Below are positions 1-8,537 of a DNA stretch of 32,552 nucleotides, in pieces; positions within the stretch are counted from its first letter, which is position 1, and every line of letters starts with the position of its first letter. The notes below the pieces were generated by a model that saw nothing but the letters and a program-made list of their open reading frames with translations, was not told where the DNA came from and ran no database searches. Location: contig NZ_JAALFC010000036.1 of assembly GCF_011058155.1 (NCBI RefSeq), positions 1 to 32,552 of the forward strand, given 5' to 3'. The translations under genes were made by a program, and so were the position numbers. This stretch comes from Litoribacterium kuwaitense. GTDB lineage: Bacteria > Bacillota > Bacilli > Bacillales > DSM-28697.

Positions 1-1
1 G

Positions 2-505
2 ACCGTATTTGAGCTGCTGTGTCATTTTAATCGGACGCCGGAAAAATGGTCCGAATTTTTAAACATTGATGAAGACCTTGAGCATATCGATCAATTTTTT
101 GCAGAGGCTTTTAAAAGGGTAGACATGCCGGGTGCGTTTAAAATGAAGCCAGTGCGTGTCAGGGATACAGTCGTTGACTTAGAGACTTGGGATCAAGAAA
201 CAGCCCAGATGCTCCAAAGACTTCGAGATCGACTCGCTGAAGTGACTGGCGCTAAATTTCCTAACCATGACACTTACCCATTTCATATTTCCTTTGGTTA
301 TCGACTGCAAGTGTTGTCTGAAGCAGAAGAACGAGAGCTTGAAGCATGTCAGCGGACGTTGCAGGAAACGGTTCTTTTTGACTGGGGAGAAGTGGAAATG
401 AAAAAAGTCGATTACACCATTTTTGAAGATATGTCTTTATTTGTTCCTTTTGGTCAAGTCACACGCGCATCATTAAGACAACAAAAATACGGAACAACGG
501 AGTGA
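2..505 (+). CDS. DUF1868 2H-phosphoesterase-like protein, 5' truncated by window edge
   Basis: The frame is open from the first complete codon, so the true start lies upstream; 167 residues are visible. The first residues read TVFE, which fits the end of the HxTVFE motif of DUF1868 proteins, with the histidine just outside the window. The second 2H motif is present as HISFGY, after NHDTYPF. Known of the family: 2H proteins are 2'-5' RNA ligase/cyclic phosphodiesterase-fold enzymes acting on 2',3'-cyclic or 2'-5' phosphate bonds; the substrate of DUF1868 members is not known to me. The stop codon lies inside the ribosome site of the next gene, so translation is probably coupled to the sugar-binding lipoprotein. 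Family fairly sure, function open. Confidence 0.8.
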   Translation, partial: TVFELLCHFNRTPEKWSEFLNIDEDLEHIDQFFAEAFKRVDMPGAFKMKPVRVRDTVVDLETWDQETAQMLQRLRDRLAEVTGAKFPNHDTYPFHISFGYRLQVLSEAEERELEACQRTLQETVLFDWGEVEMKKVDYTIFEDMSLFVPFGQVTRASLRQQKYGTTE

Positions 506-510
506 AACCG

Positions 511-1776
511 ATGAAAAAATATACTCTTCCATTTGTGATCGCGATATTGCTGAGTGTCGTTACGGCATGCTCTGGCGGCGGTCAAGCGTCAGAAGGCGGC
601 AAGGAGGCGGTTACGCTTGATTTTATGACGAACGCAAGCGAAGGCATTTTAGAAACGTACCGTGAGATTGCGGAAAACTACCAAAAAGAAAATCCAGATA
701 TCACCGTTAAAGTAACGAGCCAAGGAAAAGATTTTGAAGCTTTAATGAAAGCGAAAATGGCGTCCAATGACTTGCCTGACTTATGGTCGACGCACGGCTG
801 GTCGGTTGAACGTTATAGTGAACATTTAGTAAAGGTGAATGATCAGCCTTGGTTTGACAAAGTGAAGGAGCCTATTATCCCAGCCATTTCAAAAGACAAT
901 GGCGACGTCTTTGTTCTTCCGCTTGATATTGACCAGAGTGGTGTCGTCGTCAATAAAGATGTTCTTGAAGAAGCGGGTGTGAACATTGATGACTTAAAAA
1001 CGTGGGATGACTTTGTAAGTGCCTTTGAAAAAGTGAAAGGGATCGGTAAAGTTCCTGTTGGCATTGGTGGAAAAGACCCACGCCAGTTTGCCCACTTCCT
1101 GGATGTTATGGCAACCCCTTTATACATTTCCAGCGAAAAACATAACTACGCTGATGCACTTCTTGATGGAACATTTGACTGGAGTAAATGGTCAGAAGCA
1201 AGTGAGTTATTGTTGTCATTAAAAGAGAATGAGTACCTGAATAAAGACGCCCTCACGGCAAGCCCAGATGCGATGACGGAATTAATGGCAAGAAATGAAG
1301 TAGCCTTTTTATTTGCGAACAACGGTGCAGTCACAGGCACATTAGAATTTAACCCAGACGCTAATGTCGGTTTTGTGCCGATTCCAGCCGTTCATGAAGG
1401 CGACGCACCGGTTTTAATTGGTGGCGAGCGCGATGCGGTCGGTGTGTGGAAAAACTCCGAGCATAAAGAAGAAGCCCTGAAGTTCTTAGCGTATTTGGCA
1501 CAGCCTGAAAATGTCCAAGCCATCTCTGAGGAGCAAGGCATGCCTCCTGCTTTGGAAGGTGTAGAAAGCGACTTAGGCAAGCTGACTGACGACTACAAGA
1601 AATATGAAGATGTTCCGGTAGAAGTGTACTTTGACCGTGTGTACTTGCCAGGTGGCATGTGGAGCACTTTGCAGACAGTTGGTTCTGGTTTAGTTTCTGG
1701 CGACATCTCGGTTGAAAAGGCCATTCAAACGATGGAAAACGATGATAACCGTCTGCGTAAAGAAACAGAGCAGTAA
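511..1776 (+). CDS. Sugar ABC transporter substrate-binding lipoprotein
   Basis: A 421-residue family 1 extracellular solute-binding protein of the carbohydrate type. The N-terminus has a KK pair, a hydrophobic stretch and the lipobox VTAC with the lipidated cysteine at residue 20, followed by a Gly/Ser-rich linker. The ATG at 511 is preferred over the in-frame GTG at 502 because GGAGTG (499-504) sits 6 bases before it; 502 falls inside that ribosome site. Length is normal for the family. It begins a binding protein - permease - permease set and would deliver sugar to the two downstream membrane subunits. No ATPase gene is adjacent; Bacillus importers of this class commonly share MsmX, encoded elsewhere. 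The sugar cannot be told from sequence alone. Confidence 0.92.
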   Translation: MKKYTLPFVIAILLSVVTACSGGGQASEGGKEAVTLDFMTNASEGILETYREIAENYQKENPDITVKVTSQGKDFEALMKAKMASNDLPDLWSTHGWSVERYSEHLVKVNDQPWFDKVKEPIIPAISKDNGDVFVLPLDIDQSGVVVNKDVLEEAGVNIDDLKTWDDFVSAFEKVKGIGKVPVGIGGKDPRQFAHFLDVMATPLYISSEKHNYADALLDGTFDWSKWSEASELLLSLKENEYLNKDALTASPDAMTELMARNEVAFLFANNGAVTGTLEFNPDANVGFVPIPAVHEGDAPVLIGGERDAVGVWKNSEHKEEALKFLAYLAQPENVQAISEEQGMPPALEGVESDLGKLTDDYKKYEDVPVEVYFDRVYLPGGMWSTLQTVGSGLVSGDISVEKAIQTMENDDNRLRKETEQ

Positions 1777-1781
1777 AGAGG

Positions 1782-1832
1782 AAGGAAGAGGCAATGGCTT
1801 CTCTAAGCTTCAACGATGAGGAGCCCTTCCTT
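1782..1832 (+). promoter_or_regulatory. Intercistronic stem-loop
   Basis: Between the binding protein and the first permease. GGCTTCTC (1796-1803) pairs with GAGGAGCC (1818-1825), including one G-T pair, and the outer AAGGAAG (1782-1788) can pair with CTTCCTT (1826-1832). There is no T-run, so it is more likely a partial attenuator or mRNA-stabilising structure, as often seen after binding-protein genes that need more product than their permeases. Function is inferred. Confidence 0.45.
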
Positions 1833-1849
1833 ATGTTAGGAGTGATAAC

Positions 1850-2719
1850 ATGGCGGCGAAAAATAAACAAATGTATCTCTTTTTATTGCCTGCAATGATC
1901 TTATTTACGATTTTTGTATTTATGCCGTTTTACGAGGGCATCCGCATTTCATTTACGAACTGGGATGGATATTCGCAAAGCTTTGATTTTATCGGCTTCT
2001 TTAACTATGCGACGTTACTCGAAAACGAACTGTTTGTAATTGGGATGAAAAACACGTTGATTTATGGCTTTGCGTGTACAATCATTCAAAACGTGTTAGG
2101 CCTGCTTTACGCTTTATTTGTCAATAAAAAATTTGCGGGACGAAACCTTGTGCGTCTCATCATTTATATGCCCGCCATTATTGCGGGAATTATTATGGGT
2201 TACATGATGTATGGTATTTTTCAATATAATGGCGGTGCATTAAACGATATCATGCAGCTGTTTAACGCTGAGAAAATCGATTGGTTTGGCAGCGGCAATC
2301 GTGCTGTCTTGATCATCGTCATCGTAAACTCCTTACAGTTTGTCGGCGTAGCCATGATGATTTATCTAGCCGGATTGCAAAATATCCCGTCATCCCTCGT
2401 CGAAGCAGCGCAATTGGATGGGGCGACGAGCAGACAGATCTTAAAAAATGTAACCTTGCCGCTTTTGATTCCGGCTATTACATCAAGCTTTTTAATCAAC
2501 ATCATTGGTGGTTTGCAGCTGTTTGGCTTGATCGTTGCGTTGACGAACGGCGGTCCTGGTATTAGCACTCATTCAATGGCGACAGCAATTAACAATATGC
2601 ATTTTTGGAGCCAAAACGCCGGACAGGCTGCCGCGGCTGGAATGGTCTTGTTCGTCATGATTTTTGTGATCTCCCTAATGATGAATATTTTCTTTAACAA
2701 AAAGGATGTGGACATGTGA
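1850..2719 (+). CDS. Sugar ABC transporter permease (MalF/UgpA type)
   Basis: A 289-residue inner-membrane subunit of the binding-protein-dependent permease family with about six hydrophobic segments. The EAA loop that contacts the ATPase reads EAAQLDGATSRQ at about residues 184-195, followed by the expected LPLL segment. The start ATG follows TTAGGAGTGATAAC. The last codons overlap the next gene by four bases. The N-terminus is short, as in three-component sugar importers rather than MalF itself. It forms the pore with the next protein. Confidence 0.92.
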   Translation: MAAKNKQMYLFLLPAMILFTIFVFMPFYEGIRISFTNWDGYSQSFDFIGFFNYATLLENELFVIGMKNTLIYGFACTIIQNVLGLLYALFVNKKFAGRNLVRLIIYMPAIIAGIIMGYMMYGIFQYNGGALNDIMQLFNAEKIDWFGSGNRAVLIIVIVNSLQFVGVAMMIYLAGLQNIPSSLVEAAQLDGATSRQILKNVTLPLLIPAITSSFLINIIGGLQLFGLIVALTNGGPGISTHSMATAINNMHFWSQNAGQAAAAGMVLFVMIFVISLMMNIFFNKKDVDM

Positions 2720-3525
2720 GTGTACGCAAATCGTATCATCTGCAAGTGATTGGCTTTTTGATCATCTGTTTACACTTGCTGCCTATTTATATTACGGTTG
2801 TTGCTTCGTTTAAAGACAAAACCGACTTAAGTTCAAAATGGCTGTTGCCCGATTATTTTAGCGTCGATCATTTTACGAATGCTGTCGATGGTGGTTTTTT
2901 TAGTGCTTTATATAACACGATCATTATCACGTTTTTTACCGTACTCCTCGTCGTCATTGTTGGAGCGATGACAGGCTATGCGCTCGCCCGCTTGAAAAAT
3001 GTCGTCACGAATATCGTTTTGTATGCGACGCTCGGTGTGATGATGGTGCCAGAAATCAGTTTAATCGTACCATTGTATAAAACGATGATGAACTTACACG
3101 CGATTAACACGTTTTGGGGCATTATTTTACTCGGTGCGACGTACTCATTGCCATTAAGCATTTTTATTTACACGAATTTTATTAAGAGCATTCCGAAAGA
3201 ATTGGATGAGGCGGCCGAGATGGATGGGTGCAGCCCATTGCAGACATTCTTCCGGATTATTTTGCCACAGCTTGGTCCCGTCACCGCCAGTATTCTTATC
3301 TTAATCGGGGTTAAGATTTTCAACCAATTTTTATTTCCGCTTTATTTCTTACAGGCACCTGAAATGCGGATGATTACAACATACATCTCGACCTTTTTTA
3401 ACGAAAACAGCAATGTCAACGAAGCATCGGCTGCCGCCTTGCTTGGAACATTGCCGGTCATTCTCGCCTATATTTTCCTGCAAAAATATTTTGTCAGAGG
3501 CGCAATGGAAGGGATCGGGAAGTAA
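2716..3525 (+). CDS. Sugar ABC transporter permease (MalG/UgpE type)
   Basis: A 269-residue permease starting at a GTG that overlaps the TGA of the previous gene, indicating translational coupling. It has about six membrane segments and an EAA loop with DEAAEMDGCSPLQ around residue 165. The C-terminal FVRGAMEGIGK ending is typical for this subunit class and shows that the gene is complete. It is the last intact gene of the importer operon. Confidence 0.92.
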   Translation: MSVRKSYHLQVIGFLIICLHLLPIYITVVASFKDKTDLSSKWLLPDYFSVDHFTNAVDGGFFSALYNTIIITFFTVLLVVIVGAMTGYALARLKNVVTNIVLYATLGVMMVPEISLIVPLYKTMMNLHAINTFWGIILLGATYSLPLSIFIYTNFIKSIPKELDEAAEMDGCSPLQTFFRIILPQLGPVTASILILIGVKIFNQFLFPLYFLQAPEMRMITTYISTFFNENSNVNEASAAALLGTLPVILAYIFLQKYFVRGAMEGIGK

Positions 3526-3527
3526 AT

Positions 3528-3695
3528 GGTTCAGTTGGACAAGCTTTGCGCGAAGATAAAAAGAAGGATGCCGCTTATTTACGGGAAGACTTAGCAAAAC
3601 TGGGCGCTGTCATTCGCGATGAACGCCATGGACAATATGTAAGAATGGCACAGTGGAATCAAGAAGTCATACTTGAGGTGAAGAATGATAGATAA
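3528..3695 (+). pseudogene. C-terminal remnant resembling a cysteinyl-tRNA-synthetase-like protein
   Basis: Directly after the permease stop, in another frame, about 55 codons lack a convincing start and end at TAA 3693. The peptide contains ALREDKKKDAAYLREDLAKL and then GAVIRDERHGQYVR. This matches the shape of the CysS C-terminal region, where a charged helix is followed by LRDxLxxLGIxxxDxxxG. Everything upstream of this tail is missing, as if a deletion joined the permease end to it. An alternative is a short unannotated protein from TTG 3546. The family assignment comes from memory of the motif. Confidence 0.45.
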
Positions 3696-3736
3696 AACAC
3701 ATATCGAAGGTCGTTACGTTTGATATGTGTTTTATC
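3691..3736. repeat. Perfect 15-bp inverted repeat between convergent units
   Basis: GATAAAACACATATC (3691-3705) is repeated exactly in inverted orientation at 3722-3736, with a 16-base loop. It lies between the sugar operon (+) and the MFS gene (-), where a bidirectional terminator would be expected. The stem is AT-rich and no T-run follows on either strand, so an operator or a plain stem-loop is also possible. The left arm overlaps the stop codon of the CysS-like remnant. Confidence 0.6.
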
Positions 3737-3841
3737 TGCACTATTAAATGCAAGCGTACGGTCAACACTTTGCGTCCTTCAGCCTGACTTTAAGAAACGT
3801 TTGCCACATGAGCAGGCTGTCCCTCCCAGAGTTTTAAATGT

Positions 3842-5005
3842 CTAATCCACTGTCTGATCCATGCGAAAATCGCGTTGTTTACCTACGATCATCCATTGCC
3901 CTAGCACTGCCAATAAGATGAGCATGCCTGCTGCAATTGGTAAGTATGTTGGTGACAAGCCGGCAAATAACGCCGCTCCGCCAAGCATAGAGCCAACGGA
4001 GCTTCCTAAGTAATTCGCAGAGCTGTTTAAAGCAATCGTTGTCGGTCCATGTTCTGGTTGAATCGCCAATAACGCTTGCTGTTGGGGAGCGAGTGATGCC
4101 CATCCCATCGCACCCCATAAGAAAATCGGTACAAATGCGAAAAAGGGGGCGTTTGTTGCAAATGACAGGCTAAACATCGAAAGTGCTAGAATCGAAAGTA
4201 ACCACAGCATCAGCACTTTTGGACGTCCAGTCCGATCAATAAGTGTGCCGATTGATAAACTCCCAACGACACCGCCAATTCCCCACGCCCATATATAGGG
4301 AGTGTGTGAATGAATGTTTGCGAATTGTTCCAGAATCGTTGTGATATATGTGTACAAACCAAGACTCGCGGTGCTCGCAATAAAGGTGATGCCGACAACC
4401 ATCGCCACCTGTCGATGCGTGATCATGGCCAAACGCTCCCTGAGCGGCGGTGGTGCTGTTGCTGGAAAGCGAGGCATCCAGGAAGCAATGCCGATCATGG
4501 CGCTAAAGCCCAATGCAGTAATGACCCATAACGTTCCTTGCCATCCTGCGAAATCAGCAATCATTAGTCCGAGCGGCACACCAGCAACCGTTCCGATACT
4601 CATCCCGCCTAATGTTAACCCTAGAGCCCGCCCGCTTTTTTCTTTCACGACTAATGAGACAGCAGCAGAGGCGGCGAGTGGGGAAAACAGTCCAGCACCA
4701 ACACCCGCAACCGCACGCGATATAAAGAAGCTAGGAATATCCCATGCGAGCGCAGTGATGCCATTGCCTAGAGTGAAGACCGCTAGCGCGAGCACTAAGA
4801 TGGTGCGCAGCGGCTTGCCGGCTAATAGTGTCGCAAAGAAAGGTGCCGCGAGCGCGTAACAAAGGGTGAAGACCGTGACGGCCTGCCCGGTTTGTGCATC
4901 GCTCATGTGAAAAGTAGCGCGAATATCAGGCAGCAAGCCAGCAATCACGTAAGCATCAAAGCCAAGCGTGAACATTCCCATGGTTAACAGTAAAACCTTT
5001 TTCAT
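3842..5005 (-). CDS. MFS transporter, DHA1 drug-efflux type
   Basis: A 387-residue major facilitator protein with about 12 hydrophobic segments. The ATG at 5005 is chosen because AGGGGGA precedes it at good spacing; the longer open frame upstream is low-complexity and has no ribosome site. The N-terminus MKKVLLLTMGMFTLGFDAYV and the downstream DAQTGQAVTVFTLCYAL are typical of the AraJ/chloramphenicol-exporter-like DHA1 group. It is divergent from the LysR gene at 5164, which probably controls it. Substrate unknown; export of a small toxic compound is the family's usual role. Confidence 0.9.
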   Translation of the reverse strand: MKKVLLLTMGMFTLGFDAYVIAGLLPDIRATFHMSDAQTGQAVTVFTLCYALAAPFFATLLAGKPLRTILVLALAVFTLGNGITALAWDIPSFFISRAVAGVGAGLFSPLAASAAVSLVVKEKSGRALGLTLGGMSIGTVAGVPLGLMIADFAGWQGTLWVITALGFSAMIGIASWMPRFPATAPPPLRERLAMITHRQVAMVVGITFIASTASLGLYTYITTILEQFANIHSHTPYIWAWGIGGVVGSLSIGTLIDRTGRPKVLMLWLLSILALSMFSLSFATNAPFFAFVPIFLWGAMGWASLAPQQQALLAIQPEHGPTTIALNSSANYLGSSVGSMLGGAALFAGLSPTYLPIAAGMLILLAVLGQWMIVGKQRDFRMDQTVD

Positions 5006-5033
5006 GCATATCCCCCTAAAAAAACAGCATTCC

Positions 5034-5045
5034 CATATCGATATG
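5034..5045. promoter_or_regulatory. Palindromic operator candidate in the MFS/LysR intergenic region
   Basis: CATATCGATATG is a perfect 12-bp palindrome. On the minus strand it overlaps and follows TATAAC, a plausible -10 of the MFS gene, about 30 bases before its start codon. In divergent LysR/target pairs the regulator normally binds this gap. LysR sites usually follow a T-N11-A pattern, so the assignment to this regulator is inference. Confidence 0.4.
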
Positions 5046-5163
5046 TTATAGTTTGAAAGAACGTCGACAATGCAAAGAATACTATAAGATGAAGCTGTAG
5101 AGAACAAACACTCTTGCATGAGGATATAACGAAAGGTTTGAACCTCTAAAAGGAAGATGATCT

Positions 5164-6114
5164 ATGAATACAGACTGGCTACAAAGCTTTTTTGCTGCAG
5201 CAAAGCATCATAGCTTCTCAAAGGCAGCAAAAGCGAGCAACTTGTCTCAACCTGCGTTAAGTAAGCATATTCGCCATTTGGAGCAAGACCTCGGTGTATT
5301 GCTATTTCACCGGACAGCGATGGGCATTGACCTGACGGAGGCAGGCGCTCATTTTTATAAACGCATGCTCCCTGTTTTTACTGATTTGGGAGCGGTTCGT
5401 CAAGAAATGAAAGGCTTTAGCCGAAAAAAGCCGATCGTGATCGGCAGTTTACCGAGCCTGGCAACGTATTATTTACCTGCCAGAATTAAAGGCCGTCAAT
5501 TTATGGGGCGACCGGTTAAGTTAATGATACAAAACACTTCAGACGAATTGCTGCAATCCTTGCAGGAAGACAGGCTTGATGCGGTTGTTGCAGATTCAAC
5601 TTGTGTGATGGATTCATTGTGGCAACATGTTTTGTTTACCGAGGAATATCATGCTGTGTTCCCGATCGGTCACCGTTTTCAACACCGCCAAACGATTAGT
5701 CTCACTGAGCTCTTGGACGAGCCAATGATTGTTCACGAAGCGCCCTGTGATACGAGGAAGCGGATTGTCAAGCAAACCAAGGCGCTCGGCAAAGAGCCAA
5801 ACATCGTTAGTGAAGTCAATTTTGGCGATTTTATTTTTGGCGCAGTCACAGCTGGAATGGGGGTGACGATCATTCCAGAAATTGTCGCGAAGCATCTAGG
5901 TCACCAACAGCTCTTCACATTGCCGCTGACCGATTTTGGTGAAAAGCGGACGATTTCGTTGGTCGCTAAATCTAAAATAATAGGAACAGAGCTCTATGAT
6001 GGATGGTCAAGCTTAGCGGAAGAAGATAAGGGGTCATCCTCGAGTGACGAGCCAGTAAGCGATGTTTTGACGGGAAAATTGGGCACAGATTTTGTTGGTC
6101 AAAAGTTCGATTGA
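5164..6114 (+). CDS. LysR-family transcriptional regulator
   Basis: A 316-residue protein. The N-terminal winged helix-turn-helix is classic: FFAAAKHHSFSKAAKASNLS, then QPALSKHIRHLEQDLGVLLF, then HRTAMGIDLTEAGAHFY. The effector-binding domain follows, with the usual GAVTAGMGVTIIPE segment near residues 220-235. The ribosome site is AAGGA before ATG 5164. It probably controls the divergent MFS gene. The last 30 or so residues (Ser/Asp-rich, SSSSDEPVSD) extend beyond the usual LysR end and may be a read-on into formerly non-coding DNA, since a regulator stub follows immediately. Confidence 0.92.
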   Translation: MNTDWLQSFFAAAKHHSFSKAAKASNLSQPALSKHIRHLEQDLGVLLFHRTAMGIDLTEAGAHFYKRMLPVFTDLGAVRQEMKGFSRKKPIVIGSLPSLATYYLPARIKGRQFMGRPVKLMIQNTSDELLQSLQEDRLDAVVADSTCVMDSLWQHVLFTEEYHAVFPIGHRFQHRQTISLTELLDEPMIVHEAPCDTRKRIVKQTKALGKEPNIVSEVNFGDFIFGAVTAGMGVTIIPEIVAKHLGHQQLFTLPLTDFGEKRTISLVAKSKIIGTELYDGWSSLAEEDKGSSSSDEPVSDVLTGKLGTDFVGQKFD

Positions 6115-6142
6115 ATGCCCCCTGTTCGACCTGAGGTGAATG

Positions 6143-6199
6143 ATGAAAATTGACCGATTGTTTGGGATGTTTTTTTACTTAATTCATCGGGAGCGGTAA
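6143..6199 (+). pseudogene. N-terminal stub of a YafY/WYL-type helix-turn-helix regulator
   Basis: ATG 6143 follows GAGGTG and encodes 18 residues starting MKIDRLFGM and ending YLIHRER before TAA. This matches the first helix of DeoR-like HTH/WYL regulators, which normally continue VTAKELADxFEVSxRTIYRDI. Here the frame ends exactly where that would start, so only the first exon-like segment of the gene is left. No further WYL sequence is recognisable in the 220 bases downstream. Confidence 0.55.
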
Positions 6200-6303
6200 G
6201 TGCCAACACCTCCGGCAATCCACGATCGCAACTTGATTACCGACAGTTCAGCAAGAGGCTTATTGTGGATAAAGTACATCATCCAATCTTTACAAGTTTA
6301 CCC

Positions 6304-6331
6304 TTGTGAATTTATACAATCGTGGTATAAC
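6304..6331 (+). promoter_or_regulatory. Promoter for the NUDIX gene
   Basis: TTGTGA, a 16-base spacer and TATAAC, about 90 bases before the NUDIX start. The rest of the 308-base gap between 6115 and 6422 holds the WYL stub and no other coding signal that I can support. Confidence 0.45.
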
Positions 6332-6422
6332 TATTATTCTACGGGTGATCCAAAATACGTTAATGAATTCATAGCATAGCGGGTGTAAGGCGCTCGTCAT
6401 AAACCAGAGCGGAGGGTTCAAG

Positions 6423-6884
6423 ATGCATATACGAAACTCAGTCAAAGCAATCATCATTCAAGAAGGACAGGTGCTGCTTACAAAAAATCAAGACGACGAG
6501 GGGTATTTTTACTTGTTCCCTGGCGGTGGGCAAGAGCATGGTGAAACCTTTCACCAAACATTAAAGCGCGAGTGCATCGAGGAAATTGGCAGGGAAGTGA
6601 CCATTGGCGACCTGGTGCACATTCGCGAGTATATTGGCAAACATCATGAGCATGCGGTGTTTGACCATGATGCCCATCAAGTGGAATATTATTTTGTCTG
6701 CTCTTTAGTTGATGAACATGTATCGCCACTGCCGACGCATCCTGACGCGCATCAAGTTGGTGTTGAATGGCTTTCTGTCCGTGACTTATTGCAATATCGG
6801 ACCTATCCGAAGGCCATCAGAGAGCATATCATAGCATCTGGACAAGGGGAAGCGGCGCCTATTTATTTGGGGGATGTGAATTAA
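6423..6884 (+). CDS. NUDIX hydrolase
   Basis: A 153-residue protein with the Nudix box at about residues 36-60: GGGQEHGE, then RECIEEIGR. The GxxxxxE and RExxEExG spacing is intact, so Mg2+-dependent pyrophosphohydrolase activity on a nucleoside-diphosphate derivative is likely; a Cys at the usual hydrophobic position is slightly off consensus. GGAGG stands 7 bases before the ATG. It has its own promoter and terminator, so it is monocistronic. The substrate cannot be predicted. Confidence 0.9.
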   Translation: MHIRNSVKAIIIQEGQVLLTKNQDDEGYFYLFPGGGQEHGETFHQTLKRECIEEIGREVTIGDLVHIREYIGKHHEHAVFDHDAHQVEYYFVCSLVDEHVSPLPTHPDAHQVGVEWLSVRDLLQYRTYPKAIREHIIASGQGEAAPIYLGDVN

Positions 6885-6937
6885 GGCGGATGGAAGTTTC
6901 TATAAAGTGAATGTGAGGAAATCAATGGTGTTCGTAG

Positions 6938-6972
6938 AAAACGCTTGGGCTACATTTCCCAAGCGTTTTTTC
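6938..6972 (+). terminator. Rho-independent terminator after the NUDIX gene
   Basis: AAAACGCTTGGG pairs with CCCAAGCGTTTT over a short loop, followed by a T-run. The A-rich left flank could let it also serve the convergent DUF421 gene. Confidence 0.85.
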
Positions 6973-7063
6973 TTATTCCTTAAGTATATTTATGAACAAA
7001 TGCTTTCTGATTCATCTGTTCATTTATTTTTTAGAAGGGGAAAAGTATGGTCAACAGGAGAAG

Positions 7064-7657
7064 TTACTTAAGATCTTGCTCAGACGGCGAATAACGATTG
7101 ATTTCTTGGAAGATGCTTTCAGGATCGTATGTTGTATCGGGATCGGTTGGAGTAGCCGATGTATGGTTTAAGTATTGTGGCTGAATATATTTCTTTAAAT
7201 CGCCAACGGTTAAGGGCCTGGCCTCTTCCTTTAACTCATACCCTAATTGTCCATTAGGCTCAAGGGTTGCTGTTTTGACATCGTCAATTCTAGAAATGCC
7301 CTGATTCCGTAACCTCATTTCTAATTGGTCGACGGTAAGACGCGTTTTTTTCAAATTGTCAACATTTAAGACACCGTTTTCAATCACGATTTTAGATTTC
7401 CCAGTAATAAATGTCTCAAAGGCATCTGATTTTAATTGCAGATATTCCAAAACGGTGACAGCAATGACAAAAATAAGAGCGCTCACAATGGCCTTTAGTA
7501 CACTTTTTTCTACAATCGGCTGCACGATGATTGTACCAATCGAGATCATCACGACGGTTTGAGCTAGTGTCATTTGCGAGATGGATTTCCGCCCAGCAAC
7601 GCGCAATAAAAGGATGCCACTTAAAATCAAAACAAACGATTCCCAAATAAAATTCAT
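7064..7657 (-). CDS. DUF421 membrane protein (YetF/YrbG-like)
   Basis: A 197-residue protein. The start ATG at 7657 is preferred over 7675 because AGGGTG lies 6 bases before it. Three N-terminal membrane segments (residues ~5-75) include [12 protein letters not shown], a signature of DUF421. A cytoplasmic domain follows with [20 protein letters not shown] and the LRxxGIxxxDDVxxATLEPNG pattern of the family. In Bacillus such proteins occur in several copies and have been linked to spore or envelope functions; the biochemical role is not established. The gene stands alone between convergent NUDIX and divergent speG. Confidence 0.9.
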   Translation of the reverse strand: MNFIWESFVLILSGILLLRVAGRKSISQMTLAQTVVMISIGTIIVQPIVEKSVLKAIVSALIFVIAVTVLEYLQLKSDAFETFITGKSKIVIENGVLNVDNLKKTRLTVDQLEMRLRNQGISRIDDVKTATLEPNGQLGYELKEEARPLTVGDLKKYIQPQYLNHTSATPTDPDTTYDPESIFQEINRYSPSEQDLK

Positions 7658-7948
7658 ATCATCACCCTTGATCAAAACATATTATTTTTACATTTCCCTG
7701 AACGTGTAAACTTATGCGGTTGGTTTGCAGTGTAGTGCGATCTTGTGTGAAGGTGTTTAAGAAGCATTTGTCGTTTATATCAACGAAGCGATGGGTTTTC
7801 CCTGATTTTATTGAAAACAGTATGACAAGCACGCAGATTGGTATTTGCTCTTTTTTGTAGTACGATAATTGGTAGGACAGGCTTGCTCAAAGGCCTGGCA
7901 CCAGTGTCATAAATGGCCTGGTCGTAAAGACTCGGAGGTTTGAAAAAG

Positions 7949-8458
7949 ATGAGTGATGGACTGCGATTACGTACCTTGGAACGGGAGGATTTGAAGTTTG
8001 TTCATGAATTAAATAATAATGCAAACATTATGTCGTATTGGTTTGAAGAGCCTTACGAAGCGTTTGTCGAGCTTCAAGACCTTTATGACAAGCACATTCA
8101 TGATCAAAGCGAGCGCCGGTTTATCGTTGAAAAAGATCAAGTCATGCTCGGGATGGTGGAGCTTGTAGAAATTGATTATATTCATCGCCGCGCTGAATTT
8201 CAAATCATCATTGATCCGAAGCACCAAGGTCGAGGATATGCAGCGACAGCGACGCAACTAGCGATGGATTATGCATTCCAAGTATTAAATTTGCATAAGC
8301 TGTATCTTGTCGTCGATGAGAAGAATGACAAAGCCATTCATGTGTACAAAAAAGTCGGCTTTTCTGTGGAAGCAGAGTTAAAGGGTGAGTTTTTCGTAGA
8401 GGGTAGTTATCATAACGCCATCCGTATGTGCATTTTTCAGCACGAATATTTCAGTTAA
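7949..8458 (+). CDS. speG: Spermidine N1-acetyltransferase
   Basis: A 169-residue GNAT-fold enzyme strikingly like E. coli SpeG throughout: [61 protein letters not shown] and [12 protein letters not shown]. It transfers acetyl from acetyl-CoA to spermidine or spermine and so detoxifies excess polyamine. The acetyl-CoA loop is HQGRGYA at residues ~89-95. The ATG at 7949 is preferred over TTG 7940 because GGAGG (7934-7938) needs the longer spacing. Single gene with its own terminator. Confidence 0.95.
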   Translation: MSDGLRLRTLEREDLKFVHELNNNANIMSYWFEEPYEAFVELQDLYDKHIHDQSERRFIVEKDQVMLGMVELVEIDYIHRRAEFQIIIDPKHQGRGYAATATQLAMDYAFQVLNLHKLYLVVDEKNDKAIHVYKKVGFSVEAELKGEFFVEGSYHNAIRMCIFQHEYFS

Positions 8459-8498
8459 TATAAAGTCAACGGGCTCGCTCGCCTGTGAGGCGCCTGTT

Positions 8499-8537
8499 AA
8501 AAAATCCATTTTGAATTGATCAAAGTGGATTTTTTTC
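8499..8537 (+). terminator. Rho-independent terminator after speG
   Basis: AAAAAATCCATTTT pairs with AAAGTGGATTTTTTT around a 9-base loop, ending in a T-run. A small CGCCT/AGGCG hairpin precedes it at about 8480. Confidence 0.8.

Noticed and set aside
1361-1870. 169-codon minus-strand open frame inside the sugar-binding protein gene
   Set aside because: It is antisense to a strongly conserved lipoprotein gene, has no ribosome site and no protein-like features.
4314-4859. 181-codon plus-strand frame within the MFS gene
   Set aside because: Shadow of the MFS reading frame; Ala/Pro/Thr-rich low-complexity product.
5020-5119. Longer N-terminus for the MFS protein from an upstream start
   Set aside because: The extension has no ribosome site and is not part of the MFS fold; ATG 5005 has AGGGGGA.
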